Shown one piece after another: positions 1 through 5,931 of a DNA stretch of 6,575 nt; position 1 is the stretch's first letter, and every line of letters starts with the position of its first letter. The notes under the pieces were generated by a model. It saw only the letters and a program-made list of their open reading frames with translations. It had not been told where the DNA came from and made no database searches. The position numbers and the translations under genes are program-made. The stretch is from Marinilabiliales bacterium. GTDB lineage: Bacteria > Bacteroidota > Bacteroidia > Bacteroidales > UBA12077. Location: NCBI GenBank assembly GCA_002869305.1, contig PKTC01000004.1, positions 1 through 6,575 on the forward strand, written 5' to 3'.

Positions 1-201
1 ATATTTTCAGTTGCCAGTAAGATCAATGGAAGTGATTATGGAACAGTAGCATCAAACGCTTATGGACTAGACTTGCTTGGGGCAGCAACTGGCGCATTGA
101 TTTTGACAATTTACTTAATCCCTATATTTGGATTTGGATGGTCTGTTGTAATAACAGGCATATTTAACTTAATACTTGCATTATGCGGTAGAATAAGATA
201 A
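1..201 (+). CDS. C-terminal end of a membrane protein, probably fused MFS/spermidine-synthase-like (5' partial)
   Basis: The reading frame is open from the first base and ends at TAA (199-201), giving the last 66 residues of a protein whose start lies left of the window. What is seen: a Tyr-Gly-x-Asp-Leu-Leu-Gly-Ala-Ala segment (residues 21-29) leading into a hydrophobic helix (about 25-43, ending Leu-Ile-Pro-x-Phe-Gly) and a second helix (about 46-62), then a short basic tail. From recall of the family, this 'YAxDLLGAAxGA...LIPxxG...LN' pattern is typical of the C-terminal membrane part of large spermidine-synthase-like proteins fused to MFS-type membrane segments. The catalytic domain would be upstream and is not visible, so activity cannot be judged. 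Any other polytopic transporter C-terminus is possible. It lies 76 bases before the radical SAM gene on the same strand. Confidence 0.6.
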   Translation: MFSVASKINGSDYGTVASNAYGLDLLGAATGALILTIYLIPIFGFGWSVVITGIFNLILALCGRIR

Positions 202-215
202 TCTCTCGCAGTCTC

Positions 216-244
216 TTGAAACTTAGTTCTAATTATCTTATATT
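216..244 (+). promoter_or_regulatory. Possible promoter upstream of the AmrS gene
   Basis: TTGAAA (216-221) and TATATT (239-244) are separated by 17 bases, each one base from the general sigma-70 consensus, and would start transcription near 251, before the ATG at 278. Bacteroidota primary sigma factors usually prefer a different pair (TTTG near -33 and TAnnTTTG near -7), and no good match to that is seen here. In AT-rich DNA this could be chance. Confidence 0.25.
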
Positions 245-277
245 GTTAAGTTGTATAATATTTAATGTATTTACCGA

Positions 278-1417
278 ATGAGCAAAGGAATTAGTAAACG
301 TGAATTCTTAAAGCGAGGATTATTAGGCTCGTGTGCTTGCACATTGGGTTTGAATAAGGCGCATGCAATATCGAGTTTGTTTAGTAATAGCTCCGATGAT
401 TTGTGGAAATGGAGTAAACTTTCAAAATATTATATTGAAACACCAAAAGGAATAAAATGTATGGTTTGTCCTAATGACTGTGTAATTAAGGAAGGCGAGG
501 CAGGCGATTGCAAATCAAGAGTAAATAATCATGGAAAAATATATTCTATTGGTTACGGAAATCCATGTTCTTTGCATGTCGATCCTATTGAGAAAAAGCC
601 ATTGTATCATTTTTTACCAGAAAGCAAAGCATTTTCACTTGCTGTTGCTGGATGTAACCTGGCATGTCTAAATTGTCAAAACTGGCAAATATCGCAGGTT
701 GGACCAAAAGAAACACGGAATTACGATTTGATGCCACCTAAAGTATATAAACAGGCAGAATATTATAAATGTCAGTCGATAGCATATACCTATTCTGAAC
801 CTATTGCCTTTTATGAGTATTTTCTCGATTCATCAAGAATTGCCCACGAACATGGAATGAAGAATGTTATGGTTTCGGCAGGTTATATTAATGAAAAACC
901 TTTACGCGAAGTTGCAAAATTTATAGACGCTGCTAATATCGATCTGAAAAGTTTCGAAGATGAGATTTATGCCCGATTAAATGCCGGTAAATTAGAACCT
1001 ATATTAAATACACTTCAAATTTTAAAGGACGAAGGTGTGTGGCTAGAGATTACCAACCTAGTTGTTCCAGAATGGACAGATGATATGGCTATGATTAAAA
1101 AAATGTGTAAATGGTTATATAAAAATGGATTTGAAGACACTCCTTTGCATTTTAGCCGTTTTTCACCTTTGTATAAACTAGCGCATTTACCCGAAACACC
1201 CGTAAGTACTCTTCAAAATGCTCATAATATTGCAAAAAACGAAGGTCTCAACCATGTTTATATTGGGAATGTCCCTGGATCAAAGGCTCAAAATACCTAT
1301 TGCCCAAAATGCAAAAAAATAGTAATAGAACGTAAAGGATATAAAATACTTCAAAACAACTTATTAAGCGGAAAGTGCAAAAGTTGTAATACATCCATTG
1401 CAGGGTATTGGGGCTAA
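278..1417 (+). CDS. amrS: AmrS-family radical SAM protein (AmmeMemoRadiSam system) with Tat-like signal
   Basis: A 379-residue radical SAM enzyme of the AmrS type, a family related to pyruvate formate-lyase activating enzymes; its reaction is not established. The [4Fe-4S]/SAM motif CxxxCxxC is at C126, C130 and C133 in the context AGCNLACLNCQNW. An N-terminal Cys cluster (C61, C64, C68, C78) and a C-terminal zinc-ribbon-like set (C342, C345, C367, C370) are both usual for the family. A YTYSEP segment (170-175) and an NIDLK segment (220-224) fit the SAM-binding barrel. The first 30 residues look like a secretion signal: SKREFLKR (a KR variant of the Tat motif), a hydrophobic stretch, a lipobox-like LGSC (16-19) and an AHA site (28-30). 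The family partners AmrA (AMMECR1) and AmrB (MEMO) are not in view. ATG 278 has no Shine-Dalgarno sequence, and the gene ends in TAA followed by in-frame TGA. Family assignment is firm; location in the cell is not. Confidence 0.9.
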   Translation: MSKGISKREFLKRGLLGSCACTLGLNKAHAISSLFSNSSDDLWKWSKLSKYYIETPKGIKCMVCPNDCVIKEGEAGDCKSRVNNHGKIYSIGYGNPCSLHVDPIEKKPLYHFLPESKAFSLAVAGCNLACLNCQNWQISQVGPKETRNYDLMPPKVYKQAEYYKCQSIAYTYSEPIAFYEYFLDSSRIAHEHGMKNVMVSAGYINEKPLREVAKFIDAANIDLKSFEDEIYARLNAGKLEPILNTLQILKDEGVWLEITNLVVPEWTDDMAMIKKMCKWLYKNGFEDTPLHFSRFSPLYKLAHLPETPVSTLQNAHNIAKNEGLNHVYIGNVPGSKAQNTYCPKCKKIVIERKGYKILQNNLLSGKCKSCNTSIAGYWG

Positions 1418-1468
1418 TGATTATCTATTGCATAACAGTCTTGGTATAAATTTTATTTATTTAATATT

Positions 1469-2533
1469 ATGAAATATCTGTTTGCAATTGGTTTAGTTGG
1501 GTTGGCACTTTCTTTATCTGCACAAAATTTTCAACGTAACGAAATTAAAATACCCGATATACCCGGTTACCTTACATTAAAATGTGATTTTCATTTGCAT
1601 ACATATTATTCTGATGGTGAAGTATCACCAGAATCCCGTGTTCGCGAAGCCTGGATAGAAGGATTGGATGCTATAGCCTTATCTGACCATCTTGAAGGTT
1701 GGCGATTTAAGGATGGAGAAGATGCAAGTAGGAATAAACCATTTGAAGATGCTAAAGAAATGGCTCAAATACAGGATATAATTTTAATAAGAGGTATTGA
1801 GTTAACTAAGGGCATGCCTCCAGGGCACTTTAATTTATTATTTCTACATGATGCAGATAAGATACATAAAAAGAATTATAAGTTAGCACTGCAAGAAGCA
1901 AAGAAACAAGGCGCTTTTATTTTATGGAATCATCCAGGATGGAAACAACAAGCACCTGATGGGGCGGTTTGGTATAATGAACATACCGAAATATATAATA
2001 ACGGATGGATGCATGGAATAGAAGTCTCAAGTTGGGGCAGTTTTTACCCTGAAGCAATGGACTGGGCATTAGAAAAAGATCTAGCAGTTGTAGGCAATAC
2101 TGATTCACATATTCCAATGAACGATTTTTTAAGCTTAACAGATATGTCACATCGAACGATGAGCATTGTATTTGCGAAAGAAAGAACAGCTGAAGGTATT
2201 AAGGAAGCATTATTAGATAAAAGGTCAGTAGTCTGGAATCAGGATAAGATTATTGGTAGAAAAGATATCGTAGAGCAGTTAGTAAAAGAATGTATTTCAA
2301 TAAAATCAGTAATAAAAATAAATAAATATGATTATTATGTTCAACTATATAATAACTCGGATTTTAATTTTCTTATTTCATTGGTAGATGGTAATGGATG
2401 GACACAAAAAGTTTTTGCAGGAAACACCATTCGTTTTTATATTAAAACTAAAGAAGTAAACGAACTAAAATTAAGGTTTGAAAATGTTATTATTTCTTCG
2501 GATGAGGTTTTAGAGACTGTTATAAAGATTTAA
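1469..2533 (+). CDS. Secreted PHP-domain phosphodiesterase, Sb-PDE family
   Basis: A 354-residue PHP-fold metal-dependent phosphoesterase. Residues 1-18 form a Sec signal peptide (MKYLF, hydrophobic core, SLSA before Gln19), so it should act in the periplasm or outside. The PHP metal motifs are intact: HLH (H42, H44), D49, SDH (D73, H74), E111, H120, H155 (WNHPGW) and the late Asp-x-His (D212, H214). The order of conserved blocks (IPDIPGYLTLKCDFHLHT, GLDAIALSDH, MPPGHFN, the HGIEV block, SIVFAKERT, IIGRKDI) matches proteins named after the Sb-PDE phosphodiesterase of Sphingobium, as I recall that family. Residues about 275-354 form a beta-rich tail. The natural substrate is unknown; an organophosphate or other phosphodiester is inferred. 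It follows the AmrS gene by 51 bases with no obvious terminator, so co-transcription is possible. Its 3' end overlaps the convergent VanZ-like gene. Confidence 0.88.
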   Translation: MKYLFAIGLVGLALSLSAQNFQRNEIKIPDIPGYLTLKCDFHLHTYYSDGEVSPESRVREAWIEGLDAIALSDHLEGWRFKDGEDASRNKPFEDAKEMAQIQDIILIRGIELTKGMPPGHFNLLFLHDADKIHKKNYKLALQEAKKQGAFILWNHPGWKQQAPDGAVWYNEHTEIYNNGWMHGIEVSSWGSFYPEAMDWALEKDLAVVGNTDSHIPMNDFLSLTDMSHRTMSIVFAKERTAEGIKEALLDKRSVVWNQDKIIGRKDIVEQLVKECISIKSVIKINKYDYYVQLYNNSDFNFLISLVDGNGWTQKVFAGNTIRFYIKTKEVNELKLRFENVIISSDEVLETVIKI

Positions 2534-2912
2534 TTAGAAATGCTTTTGGGCAAGCAACTCCTAATATAATTCCCAAGGCATTTAAATAATAATCAATTGG
2601 GTTGAAAGATCTTCCAGGAATAAACGTTTGTGCATATTCGCTAATTCCGGATAAAATAAGTGCACTTACTAAAAAATAAACGAGGAATTTGTTTTTAACT
2701 AATAAAAAATTATCTGCTTTCCATAACATATAAAGTATTGATAATCCAAAATAAATTAGAAAGTGAAGGATATAATCCATCCTTAAATTTTGATCCTTCA
2801 TTGCAAATTTCTGATAAAGACTGCCTGGCGTTAACGTAAAATACAAAATTAGAGCTACCCAAAACCAAAATATGAATGCAAAAGACTTTTTATTTTTAAG
2901 TACAAATTCCAT
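2520..2912 (-). CDS. VanZ-family small membrane protein
   Basis: A 130-residue protein with about four membrane segments (near 10-28, 47-64, 75-93 and 106-122). It shows the VanZ-like signature: H50 in the second segment (DYILHFLIY), then E92-x2-Q95 (SEYAQ), a FIPGR loop with R101, and D107 and N111 before a glycine-rich last helix (G114, G118). VanZ itself gives low-level teicoplanin resistance, but most short homologues have no known function and no antibiotic role should be assumed here. It lies 37 bases downstream of the CopA gene on the same strand, so it may be read through from the copper operon. A perfect TATAAT on the - strand at 2934-2939 could give it a separate promoter, but I see no matching -35 box. 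Its last 14 bases overlap the end of the phosphodiesterase gene. Start ATG 2912-2910 has no clear Shine-Dalgarno sequence. Confidence 0.8.
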   Translation of the reverse strand: MEFVLKNKKSFAFIFWFWVALILYFTLTPGSLYQKFAMKDQNLRMDYILHFLIYFGLSILYMLWKADNFLLVKNKFLVYFLVSALILSGISEYAQTFIPGRSFNPIDYYLNALGIILGVACPKAFLIKSL

Positions 2913-2949
2913 TGATATTATGCATGAAATTAGATTATACTAAATAATA

Positions 2950-5166
2950 TTAAATCGATTTTTGTTTTAAGCGGAGACTGTTTAAAACAACAGAAACAGA
3001 ACTAAAAGCCATAGCACCACCTGCAATCATTGGATTTAGCATAAAACCATTAACAGGATAAAGTATTCCTGCAGCAATAGGTATCGCTATGACATTGTAG
3101 ATAAATGCCCAGAAAAGATTTTGTTTGATAGTTTTAACAGTGGCTTTTGATAATTTTAAGGAAGCTGCTATTTTTTCTAAATCACCCTTTACTAAGGTTA
3201 TATCAGCACTTTCAATGGCAATATCTGTTCCTTGTCCAATGGCAATCCCAATGTCAGCTTTTGAGAGAGCAGGTGAATCGTTTATTCCATCCCCAACCAT
3301 TGCAACTTTAAATCCTTGAGATTGTAAATTGGTAATATAATCCAATTTGTCTTTTGGAAGAACTTCTGCTTTGAATTGGTTAATCCCTGTTTTCGAAGCA
3401 ATTTCTTGTGCAGTTTTTATATTATCACCGGTTAACATATGTACTTCAAGATTCATTCTTTGAAGATTTCTAATAGCTCTAACCGAACTTTCTTTTATTT
3501 GATCAGAAATTGCAATTAAAGCAACAAGAATTTTGTTTTTTGCAATAAAGACCAATGTTTGTGATAAATCACCGAATTGATTAAAATAATTGTGCTCATC
3601 ACTTATGTCGATCCGATTTTCTATCATTAATTGATAATTTCCTATCAAATAACTATTATCATAAATAGTTGCAGATACTCCTAATCCAGTTTGACTATTA
3701 AATTTGACAACATTTAAACTATTGTTTGACAGATGATTCAAGTAATTAACGATTGATGTAGCTAATGGATGTTCAGATTTTCTTTCAATGGCCAATACAT
3801 CTTCTAAAACTTGGTCGCGTTTTAAATCACTTTTTAACCAAATTATTTCGTTTACTTCAGGCTTTCCGACAGTTATGGTTCCTGTTTTATCAACAACTAC
3901 AATGTCAACTTCTTTAGCTGTTTCGAGGGCTTCAGCATTTTTTATTAAGATACCATTTTCAGCTCCTTTCCCAATTCCAACCATTAAAGCGGTAGGTGTT
4001 GCCAATCCTAAAGCACAAGGACAAGCTATGATTAGAACAGTAACTAATGTTACAAAAGCATACGTAATTGATGGCTCAGGCCCTAAAAAATACCATAACA
4101 AGGAGCTAACTAATGCCAATAATATTACTGATGGCACAAAAATAGAAGCAATTTTATCTGCCAGCTTTTGAACTGGAGCTTTGCTACCTTGTGCATTTTT
4201 AACCATCTCAATAATTTGAGAAAGCATAGTATCTTTACCAACTTTTTCAGCAAGCATTTTAAAACTACCTGTGGTATTTAAAGTAGCTCCTATGACGTGA
4301 TTATATTCTGTTTTTTCAACAGGAATAGCCTCTCCGGTTATCATGCTTTCGTCAACAAATGATGATCCTTCAATAATTTTCCCATCTACAGGAATTTTCT
4401 CTCCTGGTCGTATAATTAGTATGTCACCACTAACAACATCCTCGATTGCAATTTCGAGTTCTTCGTTATTCCTGATAACTCTGGCAGTTTTAACTTTCAG
4501 TCCCAAGAGTTTTTTTATGGAATCAGAAGTTTTTGATTTAGCTTTTTCTTCTAAATATCTTCCAAGAAGAATTAAAGCTATAATAATAACAGCAGCCTCG
4601 TAATATACATGAGGCTTTATTCCTTTGGATATAAGAAATTCTGGAAAGATCGTATTAAACGTGCTAAACAAGAATGCGGTTCCAGTACTTAATGCGACAA
4701 GTGTATCCATGTTCATGGATTTGTTCTTGGCTTGCTTGAATGCTATTACAAAGAAGTCTCTACCAAACCAGCTTAAAATAGGAATAGCTAAAAGAAACAT
4801 GATCCAGTTTGAGTACAGTATGTTCGGGAAAAACATAGATATAACAAATACAGGTGTTGCAAATAAAATCGAGAAAACAGCTTTTTGTTTGGCTTTATGA
4901 AGTATCTTAAACTCTTTTGCCTCGAGTTTTGCAAAAGTTTCATCAGATTGATCAATTACTAGTTTGTAACCAATACTTTCGATTAACCTTTCAAATTCTT
5001 GAGGTGTTATTTTATCTTCATTAAATTCGACTAATACGCTTGCCGAAGCAAAATTTACATGAGCTGATTTTACTCCAACTTGCGACGAAAGCATGGATTC
5101 AACACTTTGTGCACATACTGCACAACTCATCCCTTCAACCTGATATGTTTCCTTCTTAAGACTCAT
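2950..5166 (-). CDS. copA: Cu(I)-exporting P1B-type ATPase
   Basis: A 738-residue heavy-metal P-type ATPase that would pump Cu(I) out of the cytoplasm using ATP. Domains in order: one N-terminal HMA domain (about 5-72) with GMSCAVC (C15, C18); membrane helices from about 95 to 205; actuator domain with TGE (277-279); the metal-transporting helix with CPC (C382, C384); phosphorylation site D426 in DKTGT; nucleotide-binding SEHP (H466, P467); TGDN (579-582); hinge GDGIND (625-630); two final helices. Cu(I) rather than Zn/Cd specificity is inferred from CPC together with Tyr690-Asn691 and Met719...Ser723 (MAFSS) in the last two helices, the known ligands of the P1B-1 subgroup. Length and all catalytic motifs are complete. 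The ATG lies 5 bases after the HMA-protein stop, so the two genes are surely co-transcribed. An out-of-frame ATG sits 4 bases further upstream. No copper regulator gene (CsoR, CueR or CopY type) is visible in the window. Confidence 0.96.
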   Translation of the reverse strand: MSLKKETYQVEGMSCAVCAQSVESMLSSQVGVKSAHVNFASASVLVEFNEDKITPQEFERLIESIGYKLVIDQSDETFAKLEAKEFKILHKAKQKAVFSILFATPVFVISMFFPNILYSNWIMFLLAIPILSWFGRDFFVIAFKQAKNKSMNMDTLVALSTGTAFLFSTFNTIFPEFLISKGIKPHVYYEAAVIIIALILLGRYLEEKAKSKTSDSIKKLLGLKVKTARVIRNNEELEIAIEDVVSGDILIIRPGEKIPVDGKIIEGSSFVDESMITGEAIPVEKTEYNHVIGATLNTTGSFKMLAEKVGKDTMLSQIIEMVKNAQGSKAPVQKLADKIASIFVPSVILLALVSSLLWYFLGPEPSITYAFVTLVTVLIIACPCALGLATPTALMVGIGKGAENGILIKNAEALETAKEVDIVVVDKTGTITVGKPEVNEIIWLKSDLKRDQVLEDVLAIERKSEHPLATSIVNYLNHLSNNSLNVVKFNSQTGLGVSATIYDNSYLIGNYQLMIENRIDISDEHNYFNQFGDLSQTLVFIAKNKILVALIAISDQIKESSVRAIRNLQRMNLEVHMLTGDNIKTAQEIASKTGINQFKAEVLPKDKLDYITNLQSQGFKVAMVGDGINDSPALSKADIGIAIGQGTDIAIESADITLVKGDLEKIAASLKLSKATVKTIKQNLFWAFIYNVIAIPIAAGILYPVNGFMLNPMIAGGAMAFSSVSVVLNSLRLKQKSI

Positions 5167-5171
5167 ACATA

Positions 5172-5396
5172 TTAGTCAGATAACTTTTCTAAACTATAAC
5201 CTTCCCTTGTAACTGCTTCCTGAACTGCTTTTGCTATTTTTTCTTCATCATCCTCAGTATCTACTTCAATAACTTTATCCTGGACATCAAGAATAACTCT
5301 CCAGGATTTAATTCCGTCAATAGATTGCATGCCTGGTTTAATAGCATTTACGCAGCCGTTACATTTAAGGCTGGATTTAAATCTCAATGTTTTCAT
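5172..5396 (-). CDS. Small HMA-domain copper chaperone (CopZ-like)
   Basis: A 74-residue stand-alone heavy-metal-associated domain. The metal site is CNGC (C12, C15) in the first loop, followed by the expected alpha helix (NAIKPGMQSI), a W-R-V-x-L strand and an acidic second half (VDTEDDEEKIAKAV) ending EGYSLEKL, the normal end of a ferredoxin-like HMA fold. It has no signal peptide, so it is cytoplasmic. The role inferred from position is binding Cu(I) and passing it to the N-terminal HMA domain or the entry site of the CopA encoded 5 bases downstream. The site lacks the Met two residues before the first Cys that is usual in CopZ and in CopA (GMSCAVC); here that position is Leu10. The metal is therefore inferred mainly from the operon. 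The start ATG is only 2 bases after the DUF302 stop (TAA-AC-ATG), which indicates coupled translation. Confidence 0.85.
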   Translation of the reverse strand: MKTLRFKSSLKCNGCVNAIKPGMQSIDGIKSWRVILDVQDKVIEVDTEDDEEKIAKAVQEAVTREGYSLEKLSD

Positions 5397-5398
5397 GT

Positions 5399-5785
5399 TT
5401 AAAGTGAATTTATTACTCGTTCAAGTTTCGATTTTATATCTCCTGCAATACTAGCCAAGTCTGGATTATCAACTGCTTGCATTGAGGCTTGTGGATCAAC
5501 AGCTGAGACATCTATTTTTCCATCACCAGTTTCTTGAACAACCACATTGCATGGTAGCATTAACCCAATGTATGGTTCGTTTGATAATGCCTTATATGCG
5601 TTTGGTGGATTGCAAGCCCCTAATATTTTGTATTTTCGGAAATCAACATCAATTTTCTTTTTTAAAGTTTCTTTAACATCAATTTCAGTTAATACACCAA
5701 AGCCTTCTGCTTTGAGATTTTCGGTTACCTTTTGAATCGCAGAATCAAAATCTGTAGAAATTATTTTGCTAATATAATATGACAC
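5399..5785 (-). CDS. DUF302 domain protein, first gene of the copper operon
   Basis: A 128-residue protein matching the DUF302 family along its length: an N-terminal strand and helix (TDFDSAIQKVTENLKAEGFG, 11-30), VLTEIDVKETL (31-41), the core ILGACNPPNAYKAL (54-67), LMLPCNVVV (75-83) and VDPQASM (96-102), ending in a helix. The function is unknown. C58 and C79 lie in the two conserved core segments and could form a thiol metal site or a disulfide; this is inference. There is no signal peptide or membrane segment, so it is probably cytoplasmic. The start codon is GTG (5785-5783), chosen because a perfect Shine-Dalgarno sequence ends 5 bases before it. It ends 2 bases before the HMA chaperone gene, linking it to copper handling. 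The stem-loop and U-run just upstream may control it. Confidence 0.88.
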   Translation of the reverse strand: MSYYISKIISTDFDSAIQKVTENLKAEGFGVLTEIDVKETLKKKIDVDFRKYKILGACNPPNAYKALSNEPYIGLMLPCNVVVQETGDGKIDVSAVDPQASMQAVDNPDLASIAGDIKSKLERVINSL

Positions 5786-5790
5786 AATAA

Positions 5791-5797
5791 CCTCCTT
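5791..5797 (-). promoter_or_regulatory. Strong Shine-Dalgarno sequence for the DUF302 GTG start
   Basis: On the - strand these bases read AAGGAGG, followed by TTATT and then GTG at 5785. It is the only full-strength ribosome binding site in front of a gene in this window, and it fixes the GTG as the start. Confidence 0.8.
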
Positions 5798-5804
5798 AAA
5801 TTTT

Positions 5805-5888
5805 AAAAAAAATCGGTCCCAAAAGCGTTAAAGAAAATGATTATGAGAAAAATTACCTTGTTATTAACCCTTGCTTTCGGAACCGACT
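5805..5888 (-). terminator. Stem-loop plus U8: terminator or attenuator in the leader of the copper operon
   Basis: Bases 5811-5826 and 5873-5888 are inverted repeats, 13 of 16 complementary as DNA. All three mismatched positions (5812/5887, 5818/5881, 5821/5878) become U-G or G-U pairs in RNA copied from the - strand but A-C mismatches in + strand RNA, so the stem belongs to the - transcript. A run of eight U (5812-5805) begins within the foot of the stem and continues past it, as in an intrinsic terminator. The apical part is long (46 bases) and holds a small GUUA-A-UAAC palindrome, which is unusual for a simple terminator. It starts 44 bases after the stop of the CDF-like gene and ends 7 bases before the DUF302 Shine-Dalgarno sequence. 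It could end the transporter transcript, or act as a conditional attenuator for the downstream genes. Confidence 0.5.
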
Positions 5889-5896
5889 GTCTTTAA
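5837..5896 (+). other. Tiny signal-peptide-like open frame in the leader spacer (possible gene remnant)
   Basis: On the + strand, opposite to the copper genes, ATG 5837 (or ATG 5843) opens a 19-codon frame ending at TAA 5894-5896. From the second Met it reads MRKITLLLTLAFG, the typical beginning of a secreted Bacteroidota protein, and then stops at once. It may be the stub of a deleted or decayed exported-protein gene, or chance in AT-rich DNA. It overlaps the loop and one arm of the inverted repeat. The rest of the 5786-5931 spacer holds no other gene that I can support. Confidence 0.2.
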
Positions 5897-5931
5897 TAAA
5901 CAACTAAGTTACTAAATTGTTTACAATATTT

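Noticed and set aside
1418..1468. Promoter in the short gap before the phosphodiesterase gene
   Set aside because: TATAAA-like and TTG-like pieces are present, but not with usable spacing for either sigma-70 or the Bacteroidota -33/-7 pattern.
1917..2150. 77-codon open frame on the - strand inside the phosphodiesterase gene
   Set aside because: It covers conserved PHP motifs (WNHPGW, TDSH) of the + strand gene and has no features of its own.
2541..2556. Small hairpin TGCTT-TTGGGC-AAGCA near the convergent gene ends, considered as a terminator
   Set aside because: The stem is only 5 bp, it lies inside the VanZ-like coding region, and neither strand has a clean T-run after it.
2952..2961. Palindrome AAATCGATTT at the end of the CopA gene, considered as an operator
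   Set aside because: It overlaps the final codon and stop of copA, is AT-rich and only 10 bases long, and has no second copy near other metal genes in the window.
3788..4171. 127-codon open frame on the + strand inside the CopA gene
   Set aside because: It is antisense to conserved CopA sequence including the DKTGT and CPC motifs, and its translation shows no recognisable domain. It is a shadow of the real gene, as are the shorter + strand frames at 3125-3319, 4343-4603 and 4625-4900.
5482..5735. Two overlapping + strand frames (62-64 codons) opposite the DUF302 gene
   Set aside because: Both are antisense to a conserved DUF302 core and show no independent support.
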